Source: an uncultured Ruegeria sp.
GTDB taxonomy: Bacteria; Pseudomonadota; Alphaproteobacteria; Rhodobacterales; Rhodobacteraceae
DNA: 64,000 nt
Assembly: GCF_947504215.1 (NCBI RefSeq)
Contig: NZ_CANNGO010000001.1
Coordinates: forward strand, 372,001-436,000
Direction: 5' to 3'
Positions within the stretch are counted from its first letter, which is position 1. Each line of letters opens with the position of its first letter. The translations under genes were made by a program, and so were the position numbers. Under the pieces are notes generated by a model. It was not told the origin of the DNA. It saw nothing but the letters and a program-made list of their open reading frames with translations, and searched no databases. Below are positions 27,346-36,562 of this stretch, in pieces.

Positions 27346-28059
27346 TCAGCAGCAATCGCACTTACAGGTGGAAATATGGCTGTCGCACTGATTTGGCAGA
27401 ACGGCGACTGCGACAAGAACGGGCCGGTTGATGCACCCATCCGCGTTAATGCGCGCATAAGCGACTTCACAGCGGTCCACATCGTGACGACGTTGATCGT
27501 CTTTCTCTTCGCGATCTTTCGAGGATTTGCCCGTGCCATGGTCTTTGTGGAACACAGAACAATCGATATTGACAGCGAGCGAAATAACTTTTTCCTCGCA
27601 AGGCCCCAATGTGAATTTGGTTTCAGACAAAGAAGCATTCCACCCAAGATCGCGCCCGCTTGCCGTTGTGAAACTGCTTAGTGAAAGTGTCACGTCGCGT
27701 GTTCGCCGGCCGTCGTTGGAAAACGTAATCGAGATGACGCGCCGTTCAGAACACCTAGCCTCGATCAATACGTCTCCATCACAAATACAGCACTCGCAGC
27801 AGCTGTCGTAAACGCTCGGGCTGTCACAGCAATCACACCCGTAGTCGCATCCACACTGTTTTGGAGAATACTGCACGCCCGGCACCCCATAAAGTGCGGT
27901 GGAGTAGTAGGCCTGCAGCTGCGTGTACCCTTCCCGGAGACTGCAGAGGTAGTCGTCAATATCCATCATCCGCATGCTCTGCGTGCGATAGCAATATGCA
28001 TAGAACACCTCGGGTTTTCGGGCATAGCTGCCACCGGGGGGTGTCATCGTTTTTTGCAT
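27346..28059 (-). CDS. Cysteine-rich protein with beta-sandwich-like C-terminal part, function unknown
   Basis: A 237-residue protein with 22 cysteines. Ten lie within residues 69-93 (pattern CGCDYGCDCC then CCECCIC), and the chain ends CKCDCC. No signal peptide is evident. Residues about 30-55 (DIDDYLCSLREGYTQLQAYYSTAL) look helical. Residues about 105-225 look like one beta-sandwich domain of the NxG...LxPG...V.L.V type, interrupted by a charged insert rich in Lys, Asp and Arg (about 170-195). The helical-plus-sandwich layout resembles the protein at 35717. It is the last gene of a leftward three-gene run. Possible roles are a metal-binding or disulfide-crosslinked structural protein, or a substrate for the radical SAM enzyme nearby. 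None is proven. Confidence 0.7.
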   Translation of the reverse strand: MQKTMTPPGGSYARKPEVFYAYCYRTQSMRMMDIDDYLCSLREGYTQLQAYYSTALYGVPGVQYSPKQCGCDYGCDCCDSPSVYDSCCECCICDGDVLIEARCSERRVISITFSNDGRRTRDVTLSLSSFTTASGRDLGWNASLSETKFTLGPCEEKVISLAVNIDCSVFHKDHGTGKSSKDREEKDDQRRHDVDRCEVAYARINADGCINRPVLVAVAVLPNQCDSHISTCKCDCC

Positions 28060-28092
28060 GTTCTTGCCTCCTAAGCGCGGATAGAGGAACCT

Positions 28093-28875
28093 TCAGACAG
28101 CCAAAATGCGTGCCGTCACAGTTTCCGAAAGAATCCGTATGAATGCAGTGGTCTCGACGCGGACTGGAATCTTGCTCGGGATCTGAAAGGTCCAGATTTG
28201 TGATGCTGCCTGACCCGCTTCCAGTGTAATGGCTTCGTTGGTGACCTTAAGCGGCGCGAAACTCGCCAGCTCAGCCTCATAACTGAGCGACATGGCGCGC
28301 ATCACATCGTCCAGCGTACGTTCCGTATCTTCGAGCTTTTTTAGCGTTGCCCGCTGTGCCCGGCAGTGTATCTCGTCAAGATCAAGTTGCACGGCTCCGA
28401 TTGCCGGAATGGTGACAGGAACGTTGCCATGGTTTTGAAAGGCCATCAGCTTTTCGACCTTTGCACCTTTCTTTCCCACCACAAACACTTCGGGGGGTGA
28501 AACCTCAAAATCGACGACCTCGGTTACGATGACTTGGGCCTGATGGTCCGCGCCGTCTAAGGGAAATGACATCGTGTATATGCCGGGTGGCGTCGACGGT
28601 TTCAGGGCAACCGTCAAAGGGACAGCTTTTCTGGTGCCGGCTCGAATTTTGACGCGTGGCAAATCAACGGCCAAGGCCGGTTCAGATACCTTGGCTTTTG
28701 TACCCCTTCCCCCCTTTGCTGGCACTTGGGTCAACTTAAGATCGCGCAGTGCCTTTCGTTCAGCACCCGCGTTCTCAAGGCTCAGAGTGCCGCACAACGC
28801 ACCCGGTTCGCCAATCAAAACAAGCGGCTCAGCAAGTTTGACGTCTGAGGTTGTTTTCTTTGATGCCGTTGCCAT
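28093..28875 (-). CDS. Protein with two beta-sandwich-like domains, function unknown
   Basis: A 260-residue protein without a signal peptide. The first half ends with the pattern VKIRAGTRKAVPLTVALKPSTPPGIYTMSF, typical of Ig-like accessory domains (NEW3/CARDB-like) with L.AG..K.VPLTV and GxY. The second half begins with a similar strand pattern, KLMAFQNHGNVPVTIPAIG, holds a helical insert (LKKLEDTERTLDDVMRAMSLSYEAEL), and ends with LEAGQAASQIWTFQIPSKI. Only two cysteines are present. It lies 33 bases upstream of the Cys-rich gene and 7 bases after the Gly-rich gene, so the three form an operon. I do not recognise a family. Confidence 0.7.
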   Translation of the reverse strand: MATASKKTTSDVKLAEPLVLIGEPGALCGTLSLENAGAERKALRDLKLTQVPAKGGRGTKAKVSEPALAVDLPRVKIRAGTRKAVPLTVALKPSTPPGIYTMSFPLDGADHQAQVIVTEVVDFEVSPPEVFVVGKKGAKVEKLMAFQNHGNVPVTIPAIGAVQLDLDEIHCRAQRATLKKLEDTERTLDDVMRAMSLSYEAELASFAPLKVTNEAITLEAGQAASQIWTFQIPSKIPVRVETTAFIRILSETVTARILAV

Positions 28876-28882
28876 GTCGCGC

Positions 28883-29440
28883 CTACTTGATATGGATTTT
28901 CACACCACCAGAACTGGGTTGCTTACCGGCAGTAGCATGCCCCGACGACGGTGCCGAACTTTGCGCCGGTAACTGGACCGAAGGACGGAAAGGCAACTCT
29001 TCGTAGATCTGCTTGCTTTCACCGCTATAGGTCACGCCGTAATACTCGACACCCATATAGGTCACGCCGATATGGTGGTGGTACGGTTGGCAGATGATGC
29101 CGGTGGGCAGCTTGCCGTAGTTAACCGTGGTGCAGAAATCCAATGCCACCGGTTTCACATCGATCGACAGCGGCTTAATCTCGAGCGTCAGATCGCTTGA
29201 GCTTTCGGTGACTATCGGCTCAGAAATCTTGATGTCCTGAAGGCTTTCCGTTTTGATCGGATCCCCGCCCTCAAGCTTGGTCTCAGACTTGACCGGGTTC
29301 GCTCCACCATTGAGCGTAACACCTATATCATCGAGACCGTTTACCGTGACATCCGCATCGGTATCTGAATCGATTGAAATAGGTCCGTTGTTGACGTTTA
29401 CGGTGCTTCTGCCACCTCCGCCTTTGCCGCCGCCTGGCAT
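28883..29440 (-). CDS. Gly-rich N-terminal protein of unknown function
   Basis: A 185-residue protein starting MPGGGKGGGGRSTVNV; GGAGG lies about 7 bases before this ATG, so the 6-residue longer frame was not used. Residues about 15-75 contain acidic, Asn- and Thr-rich repeat-like strands (VNVNNGPISIDSD, VTVNGLDDIGVTLNGG). The middle has DLTLEIKPLSIDVKPVALDFC and an unusual HHH/Tyr-rich patch (QPYHHHIGVTYMGVEYYGVTYSG). The C-terminus is Ser/Pro/Ala-rich. It is the first gene of the leftward operon that faces the thioesterase-PKS operon. No known family was recognised. It looks like a secreted or scaffold-type protein without a classical signal peptide. Confidence 0.65.
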   Translation of the reverse strand: MPGGGKGGGGRSTVNVNNGPISIDSDTDADVTVNGLDDIGVTLNGGANPVKSETKLEGGDPIKTESLQDIKISEPIVTESSSDLTLEIKPLSIDVKPVALDFCTTVNYGKLPTGIICQPYHHHIGVTYMGVEYYGVTYSGESKQIYEELPFRPSVQLPAQSSAPSSGHATAGKQPSSGGVKIHIK

Positions 29441-29684
29441 CGTCACCTCCGAATGCAATCGGTGCAGTGCCTATGACATGCACCTCAATATGAATAAGTG
29501 TTTGGCACGTAAAACATGCAAATGGTGAGCTAAGAGTAGCATATTTGGCGTCTTTGATCACGTTTGATGATCAGCCGCACACGAGCTGGCGCGCCAAAAG
29601 GACCAATTTGTGTTATGGTACAGGCAGATCAGTGGTTGGGTGCGCAGCGCGTGCCGATAATCATCGCCAGAGGTGACAGACGCT
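29441..29684. promoter_or_regulatory. Divergent promoter region of the PKS locus
   Basis: About 240 bases between the leftward Gly-rich operon and the rightward thioesterase-PKS operon. The section 29480-29580 is AT-rich compared with the genes. GATC-ACGTTTGAT-GATC near 29558-29574 is a short dyad. The arrangement suggests coordinated divergent transcription of both operons. No confident -35/-10 assignment is made. Confidence 0.45.
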
Positions 29685-30467
29685 GTGAGTGTTGAAATCG
29701 CATTGAATCCGCATGACGCTACCTGTGCAGGTCTGTCCGGTCGCCTGCTCTGTTTTCCGCATGCAGGCGGCGCGGGAGAGCGCTTTCAAGATTGGATAAG
29801 CGGTTTTGCGCCGGTTTTGGACGTCAGATCCATAACATTGCCAGGTCGAGGAGCGCTATTGAACCACAACCCTGTTGAATCGTGGCCGTCCCTCCTCGCT
29901 GCCGTCGTCACAAAAATACTGCCGCTCACGGATCGGCCCTACGCCCTGTTTGGGCACAGTTTCGGGGCACTTTTGGCCTATGAAACAGCCCGAGCATTGG
30001 GGGCAAAGGGTCGCGTGCCCAATTTGCTCGTCGTCGCGGGGCGCGCGCCACAAATGGCCACCCATGAGGTCGCGATATCCGGCTTGCCGCGCATCGCGTT
30101 TCTGAAAGAGCTGGAAGCGATTGATGGGACGCCGGCGGACGTTCTCGCCAACGCTAACTTGATGGACCGGGTGTTGCCTGCTGTGCGCGCCGATTTCACC
30201 TTGCTGGAACGTTACGACGCGGATGACGCAGAAAACCATCCGCCGCTTGATTGCCCGATCCTCGCCGTAGGCTCTGATAACGACCCGCGGGTTCCATTTG
30301 ATGCCGTTCTCGGCTGGCGCCATCGGACGCGCCTTCGGTTCGAGTGTCGTCTTTTTGCGGGCGATCACTTCTTTCCCTTTTCTAACCCGGATTTCGCCGA
30401 CTCATTGTTTGACTATGTTGATGGCTCTCTGAATGAACACTCAAAGGACTTCCATCGCGCCGGATGA
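29685..30467 (+). CDS. Type II thioesterase of PKS/NRPS type
   Basis: A 260-residue alpha/beta hydrolase of the GrsT/TEII family. LLCFPHAGGAGERFQDW is the family N-terminal motif, FGHSFGALLAYETAR holds the nucleophile Ser, and AGDHFFPF holds the catalytic His. Such enzymes remove stalled or wrong acyl groups from carrier proteins, and some release product. The GTG at 29685 has AGAGGTGA 8 bases upstream; a GTG at 29673 is an alternative. The 3' end overlaps the PKS gene by 35 bases, which argues for coupled translation and joint function. Confidence 0.9.
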   Translation: MSVEIALNPHDATCAGLSGRLLCFPHAGGAGERFQDWISGFAPVLDVRSITLPGRGALLNHNPVESWPSLLAAVVTKILPLTDRPYALFGHSFGALLAYETARALGAKGRVPNLLVVAGRAPQMATHEVAISGLPRIAFLKELEAIDGTPADVLANANLMDRVLPAVRADFTLLERYDADDAENHPPLDCPILAVGSDNDPRVPFDAVLGWRHRTRLRFECRLFAGDHFFPFSNPDFADSLFDYVDGSLNEHSKDFHRAG

Positions 30468-33400
30468 AAACTCCATCGCGATCATCGGAATGCAGGGCCG
30501 CTTTCCCGGCGCTGCGACTGTCGACGAGCTGTGGCAAAACCTTATGGCCGGGCGCGAAGCTGTAACAACGCTGACAACCGAACAAATGGAAGGAGCAAGT
30601 GTTCCCAAAGACATCCATGAACTGCCCAACTACGTCAACAAAGCCACCCTACTCGAGGATGTCGACAAGTTCGACGCCGAGTTCTTTGGGTTCAGCCCCC
30701 GTGACGCCGAACTGACCGATCCTCAACACCGCCTGTTTCTGGAATGCGCCTGGCACAGTCTGGAAGATGCCGGGTACGTCCCCAACCGCTACAAGGGTGA
30801 TATCGGCGTGTTTGGCGGGTGCGAATTGTCCGGATACCTCTATCTGATCAATCGCAATCTTGATCGTCTGGGATTTTTGGACGGCATGCAATTGATGATA
30901 ACAAACGATAAAGACTACATGGCCACTCAGGTGGCTTATAAGCTGAACCTGACCGGTCCAGCTATCACCGTTCAGACGTCGTGTTCGACATCGCTGGTTG
31001 CTACGTGTCTTGCCTGCCAAAGCCTACTGGAAGAGAGCTGCGATATTGCCTTGGCCGGCGGAGTGACGGTGAAAGTTCCCCAGCGGCGCGGTTATCTGTT
31101 TGCAGCGGGTGGAATCTTGTCACCCGACGGGCAATGCCGCCCGTTCGATGCCGCCGCTCAGGGCACTATCGTCGGCAGCGGCGTCGGGCTTGTTGTTTTA
31201 AAGCGCCTGGACAAGGCGATCCGCGACGGAGACCGCATACGGGCCGTGATCAGAGGTTTCGGGCATAACAACGATGGAGCAAACAAGGTCAGCTATGCCG
31301 CGCCAAGTGCAGAAGGACAGGCGCGCGCGATTGAGACTGCCTTTGAGATGGCAGGCATTGCACCGCGTTCTGTCGGATACATCGAGGCCCATGGAACAGC
31401 GACGATGCTCGGCGACCCCATCGAGGTTTCGGCCCTGACGCGTGTCTTTCGCAAATCAACGGATGACACGCAGTTCTGTTCAATTGGTTCGGTCAAAGCC
31501 AATCTGGGACATCTCAGCTGCGCCGCTGGGGTCACCGGTCTGATCAAGGCTGCACTGGTGACCGAAACCGGCAAAGTGCCACCCAACCCCCATTTCAGTG
31601 TTCCCGCCCCGGGGATCGATTTTCCGACAAGCCCGTTCTACGTGAATCGCGACGCTGCCACGATACAGGCAAAAGACGGGCCTCGGCGCGCGGGTGTCAG
31701 TTCATTTGGGGTGGGCGGAACAAATGCGCATGTCCTTCTGGAAGAACCGCCAAAGCAGACCAGCTCAGGACCAGGACGCAAGCGGCAGTTGGTGGTCATG
31801 TCCGCCCGAAGTGAGACAGCGCTGAATCGGCTGGCTTTGGCACAGGCCCGCCAAATCATGACGGCAACTTCATCTGAACTCGCCGACATTGCCTATACCG
31901 CAAAAACCGGCCGGACCCGTTTCGTGCATCGGCGCTATGTGCGTGTTGACTCCGACAATCCGGCCGGCAGCGCGCTCGCGCTTCTGTCTCACAATACCGA
32001 AAAAGTGCGCACGTTTCAGTCCAACGGCGAAGACCGCCCCGTCGTGTTCATGTTTTCCGGCCAAGGCTCACAATATCCGGATATGGGCAGAGGTCTGCAC
32101 CGGGCCGAACCCGTTTTTCGCCGCGCATTCGACCGGTGTTGCCGCGCGTTCCGGGCAGCAACCGATCTGGATCTGAAACCTATTGTGTTTCCAAAGAAAG
32201 AGGATCGAAAACGCGCAGCTGATAAGTTGAAGCAGACCCAGTTCACACAACCCGCTTTGTTTGCGGTCGAATATGCGCTCGCCCAGCTTTGGATGTCGTG
32301 GGGCGTTCGCCCACGCGCCATGATTGGTCACAGCATTGGCGAATACGTGGCGGCGACACTCGCAGGGGTCATGACCTTGAGGGATGCGGCGAAGCTTGTG
32401 GCGCGGCGCGGTGCTTTGATGGCGTCCTGCAAACCCGGCGCAATGCTGTCGATCCCGAAAGACGAGAGTTACGTACGGCCTATGTTACCGGACGATATTG
32501 CGGTGGCGACCGTCAATGCGCCTAGCATGACAGTGGTGGCGGGTCCGACACCAGCTATAAAACGACTGGCCAAACGGCTTGAAAACCAGAAGATCACTCC
32601 GACGTTGCTGCGAACGTCTCATGCGTTCCATTCCGCCATGATGGATCCGATCCTCGATGCATTCATTGAGGCGTTCAAGGATGTACGTTTGCGGCCGCCA
32701 AGTGTCGACACCTACTCGAACCTCACTGGCAACGTGCTGACGGCAACGGCCGCAACTGACCCCGCCTATTGGGCCATGCATATCAGAAGCACGGTTCGTT
32801 TTGCCAACTGTGTGCAAGGTGGTCTGGCGTTGCAAGATGCGATCTTCCTTGAGATCGGACCGGGCCGCTCGCTGACCAACCTTGCCGGACTTCAGCTTGT
32901 GGGCAACAACTCTGTTGCACTGTCGTCGATGGACAGCAAGGCGGGGCCTTCGGAAGAGGTCGATCTTGTGACGGACGCGCTCGGTCAGTTGTGGGCGCAA
33001 GGTGCGGATATTGACTGGCATACATATTACAGGGGCGAAGTTCGGCGAAAGGTGGCGCTGCCACCCTACCCGTTCGAACGCGACAGTTACTGGGTCGGTG
33101 GCGGCGAAGACCCAAGCATGCAGGCTGCCGCCTCACGCAAGGCCATGGTTGATTGGGCCTATGTGCCTGACTGGATTGAAACATCAATCGAGAACTTATC
33201 CACCTTTCCCGATGAAGCACGCGTGCTGATCTTCAGCGACAAACGCAGCGCTGCGAACAGCTTACAGAACTCACTACAAGAGCAAGGCGTAACAACCATC
33301 AAGGCCAGGGCGGGGAAACGGTTCATGCAGCGAAAAGACGGATCTTTTGTTGTGAATCCCCATGACCCGGAACACATGAGACAACTGGCCGCCAAACTCA

Positions 33401-35724
33401 ATCTTGAGGCCAGCCCGATCACCCATGTCGTTTCCTTTTGGCCTCTGATGCTTAAAGATGCTGAAACCTGCATAAGCACAATGCAAAATGCGGCCATCGA
33501 ACTTGCCAAAACGAATGGGATGGCGAAGTTTCAGATGATTTCGCTGACAGCGCAGGCACAATCAGCCCGGCCCGATGGAACATGTTCCATTGCAGCGTCA
33601 GCCACCCTCGCCTTGGCGAAGACATTGGGGCAGGAAGTTTCATCACTGCAGATCACAACTGTGGATGTCGCTAAAGACGATCAATCTACGGCCGCCGCGG
33701 ACCAGCTTGCGCGCTGGGTGCTGGACGAACTACAGGCGTCTGAATTCACGCCCAGCGTCGCGTATATTGGCGGCAAAAGACACGTTCTGAGCTGCACTGC
33801 GCAGCCGTTGGAGCCCATTGATCCCTCGCCGCTTTTCAAAACAAACGGCGTCTATGTGATTACTGGAGGTCTCGGAAATATCGGATTGTCGATCGCACGG
33901 ATGCTAGCCGAAAAATATCAGGCGAAACTGGTTCTCATTTCTCGAAACGGCGCACCACCCAAGGCCAATTGGAAGGCCTTGACCGCCGGGTCGGACGAAT
34001 TTGACAAGACCGCGACCCTTGCACGCACGCTGATGAATTTGGACCGCAAGGGCCATGTACTTGCTCTGAAGGCTGATGCGACAGACCAAAAGGCGCTTGA
34101 ACAAGCCCTGTCCGATGGCCGAGAACTGTTTGGCGAAATTGATGGTGTTTTTCATATGGCGGGAAACGTGAAAGACGGGTTCGGAAAGCTGAAGAAGCTG
34201 AAATCCTACGATCTGGCGCGCCAGCTTAATCCGAAGATCGGCGGTGCACAAACGCTGGCCAAGGCACTACAAGGTCATACCCCGGATTTTGTTATTCTTG
34301 GATCGTCGCTTTCTGCGGTTCTTGGCGGAGTTAATCTGGGGTATTATGCGGCTGCCAATCAGATGCTCGACAGCTTTGCCGCGTCCCGGCCCACGGACGC
34401 CCGGTGGATTTCGGTCAATTGGGATCAATGGGCTTTTGCAGATCAGATCCACGGAGAAGATGCCATTTCGCCCGAAGATGGGGCCGAGGCGCTTTTGCGG
34501 CTGGCAGCGCTTGATGCCAACCAGATTGCCATTTCCACTACACCATTGAAGACGAGACTAGCCGAATGGGTCGACTTCACCGCCGCGCCACACACGGCGG
34601 AAGCTTCAACAGGTGGCCATAACCGTCCGAACCTGACCAATCCCTTTGAGGCACCAAAGACCGACATGGAGACTATCCTCGCGGGGATTTGGGAAGAACT
34701 TCTCGGGTTAAGCCCCGTCGGTATCCACGATAAGTTCTTTGAATTGGGCGGCCATTCGCTGCTTGCCATTGAGATGACAATGCGGATCGAAGAGCGGTTT
34801 GGTTACACCCCAGAGGTCGGTCAGATTTTTGACGCGCCAACGATTGCAGGGCTAGCCCCGTTAATTGAGCAAAACATAGGGAAGGAACGGGAGCCGCCCC
34901 AACCAGCCGAGGCCAATCACACTTCTGCGACAACCGATCCGGACCTAAGCTTGGAGGGTGCTAAGAAAAGCTTTCAGGACATGTATGACGGTGTGACCAA
35001 ACAACTGGATGGGTCCGCTTTCGGTTCCTTCGCACATTTTCTGAACTATGGCTACGTATCAAACGGTGCGACAGAGGCATCAAAAGCAGAACTTGGCGCC
35101 AAGATGATGAACCGAAACTCGGTCAAACTGGCGCTGGAAGTGATCGGAACCTACCCTGTTGATGGCAAAACCCTATTGGATGTGGGATGCGGACGGGGTG
35201 GAACAGCCAGAACCTTGGTTGAGTTCTTCGAACCTGCCGCGGTCACCGGCGTGGATCTCTCAGGCGCGGCGATCGATTTTTGCCGAAAGACACACACTGA
35301 CGGCAGGCTGACATTTCTGCAGGGCGACGCCGAGGACTTGCCTTTCAAGGATGCGCAGTTCGACGCTGTGACCAACATCGAAAGCTCTCATACCTACCCT
35401 GCCATACAGCGCTTCTACGCATCGGTCATGCGGGTTCTGAGACCGGGTGGTGCGTTTCTGTACACCGATCTCTTGCCGGTCGGAAAACTGCATCAATGCC
35501 TCGAACTACTGAAAGATCTGGGCTTTGTGATTGAAGATGAACGAGACATCACACCTAATGTGCTGCTGTCATGTGACGAAATCGCGGCGTCGCGCCTTGG
35601 TGCCTTTGGAGGCGATCAGGACATGAGCAACTTTCTGGCCGCCCCTGGATCGGCTGTCTATGAATCGATGAAGTCGGGTGAGTGGAGTTACCGTATCTGG
35701 CGATTGATGCGGCCAATTACGTGA
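30433..35724 (+). CDS. Type I polyketide synthase module KS-AT-KR-ACP with C-terminal methyltransferase
   Basis: A 1763-residue single-module synthase. The ketosynthase (about 12-440) has Cys184 in TSCSTS, His320 in EAHGT and His360 in NLGH. The acyltransferase (about 550-850) has Ser634 in GHSIGEY; HAFH at 730-733 fits malonyl-CoA selectivity. The ketoreductase has TGGLGNIG from 1144 and the Ser1292/Tyr1305/Asn1309 set. The carrier domain has Ser1442 in LGGHSL. After it, about 1490-1763 form a SAM-dependent methyltransferase (LLDVGCGRG at 1581-1589). There is no dehydratase, enoylreductase, or thioesterase domain. Product release may depend on the neighbouring TEII, or the methyltransferase may methylate a carboxyl or hydroxyl. 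The 3' end overlaps the convergent gene by 8 bases. All catalytic residues appear intact. Confidence 0.93.
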   Translation: MNTQRTSIAPDENSIAIIGMQGRFPGAATVDELWQNLMAGREAVTTLTTEQMEGASVPKDIHELPNYVNKATLLEDVDKFDAEFFGFSPRDAELTDPQHRLFLECAWHSLEDAGYVPNRYKGDIGVFGGCELSGYLYLINRNLDRLGFLDGMQLMITNDKDYMATQVAYKLNLTGPAITVQTSCSTSLVATCLACQSLLEESCDIALAGGVTVKVPQRRGYLFAAGGILSPDGQCRPFDAAAQGTIVGSGVGLVVLKRLDKAIRDGDRIRAVIRGFGHNNDGANKVSYAAPSAEGQARAIETAFEMAGIAPRSVGYIEAHGTATMLGDPIEVSALTRVFRKSTDDTQFCSIGSVKANLGHLSCAAGVTGLIKAALVTETGKVPPNPHFSVPAPGIDFPTSPFYVNRDAATIQAKDGPRRAGVSSFGVGGTNAHVLLEEPPKQTSSGPGRKRQLVVMSARSETALNRLALAQARQIMTATSSELADIAYTAKTGRTRFVHRRYVRVDSDNPAGSALALLSHNTEKVRTFQSNGEDRPVVFMFSGQGSQYPDMGRGLHRAEPVFRRAFDRCCRAFRAATDLDLKPIVFPKKEDRKRAADKLKQTQFTQPALFAVEYALAQLWMSWGVRPRAMIGHSIGEYVAATLAGVMTLRDAAKLVARRGALMASCKPGAMLSIPKDESYVRPMLPDDIAVATVNAPSMTVVAGPTPAIKRLAKRLENQKITPTLLRTSHAFHSAMMDPILDAFIEAFKDVRLRPPSVDTYSNLTGNVLTATAATDPAYWAMHIRSTVRFANCVQGGLALQDAIFLEIGPGRSLTNLAGLQLVGNNSVALSSMDSKAGPSEEVDLVTDALGQLWAQGADIDWHTYYRGEVRRKVALPPYPFERDSYWVGGGEDPSMQAAASRKAMVDWAYVPDWIETSIENLSTFPDEARVLIFSDKRSAANSLQNSLQEQGVTTIKARAGKRFMQRKDGSFVVNPHDPEHMRQLAAKLNLEASPITHVVSFWPLMLKDAETCISTMQNAAIELAKTNGMAKFQMISLTAQAQSARPDGTCSIAASATLALAKTLGQEVSSLQITTVDVAKDDQSTAAADQLARWVLDELQASEFTPSVAYIGGKRHVLSCTAQPLEPIDPSPLFKTNGVYVITGGLGNIGLSIARMLAEKYQAKLVLISRNGAPPKANWKALTAGSDEFDKTATLARTLMNLDRKGHVLALKADATDQKALEQALSDGRELFGEIDGVFHMAGNVKDGFGKLKKLKSYDLARQLNPKIGGAQTLAKALQGHTPDFVILGSSLSAVLGGVNLGYYAAANQMLDSFAASRPTDARWISVNWDQWAFADQIHGEDAISPEDGAEALLRLAALDANQIAISTTPLKTRLAEWVDFTAAPHTAEASTGGHNRPNLTNPFEAPKTDMETILAGIWEELLGLSPVGIHDKFFELGGHSLLAIEMTMRIEERFGYTPEVGQIFDAPTIAGLAPLIEQNIGKEREPPQPAEANHTSATTDPDLSLEGAKKSFQDMYDGVTKQLDGSAFGSFAHFLNYGYVSNGATEASKAELGAKMMNRNSVKLALEVIGTYPVDGKTLLDVGCGRGGTARTLVEFFEPAAVTGVDLSGAAIDFCRKTHTDGRLTFLQGDAEDLPFKDAQFDAVTNIESSHTYPAIQRFYASVMRVLRPGGAFLYTDLLPVGKLHQCLELLKDLGFVIEDERDITPNVLLSCDEIAASRLGAFGGDQDMSNFLAAPGSAVYESMKSGEWSYRIWRLMRPIT

Positions 35725-36526
35725 CGTCTATCTGACAAGAAATCAATTGGTTGCGCGCCTGACCTAATCCAACAATCACAAGGGCAGTCGAATAGCATAC
35801 CCCTTCGCGGTAGAGGTCAGCATCAAGCGGTATCATAACCTTTACCGTTTGCTTTTGACCGGGCGCGAGGTTGATAAGCTCTGGGACGACATCGATCATC
35901 GCACCTTCAAGAGCCGTACCAGAGTCATCCAGAACCGGCGTCGTTGAAACACGGGGGCTGACACTGGTGGCTGTGCTATTCTCAACATCAAAACTAGCGG
36001 ACAGGGTTGTGCCCGCAGCACCAGACAGCGAAATCGATGCCGCCTGAGGGTCTGGTGCCGGGTCGGTCAAATAGCCGTTCATTCCGCGTGTATTCAGGAA
36101 ATGAAAAAGTTCATCAGTATATCGTTTGGACAAAACTTGCGCCGATGCAGCATATCGAATGGCAAGCTGAAGACCCTCCTGCGCGATCTCAGCACCGCGC
36201 GTTTCGGTGAATTCTTTGTAAAGGTCAGCCAACTCAGGCGCATATCCTTGTTCCGACAGCTTTTGATACTGTGTCCCAGCGTCGGTGTATTGCTGGGTGA
36301 AGGCCGTATAGATCGACTGTAGCTGACGGTAGCTTTCCTCCATCGCGGCCTGCAGGTCGGCTTGCCCATCTTTCCGCGAGCGGGCCGGCTGCAGGCTCGG
36401 ATTGTCATTCTCAATTTCCGTTGGTTTCTTAGAAGACTCCGTTGGCGCGGGCTTAGGTTTGGGCGCGCTCCGCTTTGCCTTCCTCGTTGGTTTTTTTGCT
36501 GGTTGTTTTCTGGTAGTTTTGGCCAT
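35717..36526 (-). CDS. Lys-rich-tailed beta-sandwich protein of unknown function
   Basis: A 269-residue protein. The first 35 residues are Lys/Pro/Ala-rich (AKKPTRKAKRSAPKPKP), like a nucleic-acid- or polyanion-binding tail. Residues about 55-150 look alpha-helical (QAAMEESYRQLQSIYTAFTQQ). Residues about 160-265 form a beta-sandwich-like domain (FDVENSTATSVSPRV, LINLAPGQKQTVKVMIPLD, GVCYSTALVIVG). The helix-plus-sandwich layout parallels the Cys-rich protein at 27346. It lies 36 bases after the radical SAM gene in the same direction, and its end overlaps the PKS gene. No known family was recognised. Confidence 0.7.
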   Translation of the reverse strand: MAKTTRKQPAKKPTRKAKRSAPKPKPAPTESSKKPTEIENDNPSLQPARSRKDGQADLQAAMEESYRQLQSIYTAFTQQYTDAGTQYQKLSEQGYAPELADLYKEFTETRGAEIAQEGLQLAIRYAASAQVLSKRYTDELFHFLNTRGMNGYLTDPAPDPQAASISLSGAAGTTLSASFDVENSTATSVSPRVSTTPVLDDSGTALEGAMIDVVPELINLAPGQKQTVKVMIPLDADLYREGVCYSTALVIVGLGQARNQLISCQIDVT

Positions 36527-36562
36527 TTCAGCCCCTATCGTAGCCGTGCTGACCCGCCCAAC

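Noticed and set aside
29441-29684. Insertion-element ends around the PKS locus
   Set aside because: Only short dyads are visible; no transposase, terminal inverted repeat pair or target duplication was found here or at the other edge near 37730-38130.
30433-35724. Fatty-acid or polyunsaturated-fatty-acid synthase subunit
   Set aside because: There is only one carrier domain, no dehydratase or enoylreductase, and no partner pfa genes. Single-module modular-type PKS fits better.
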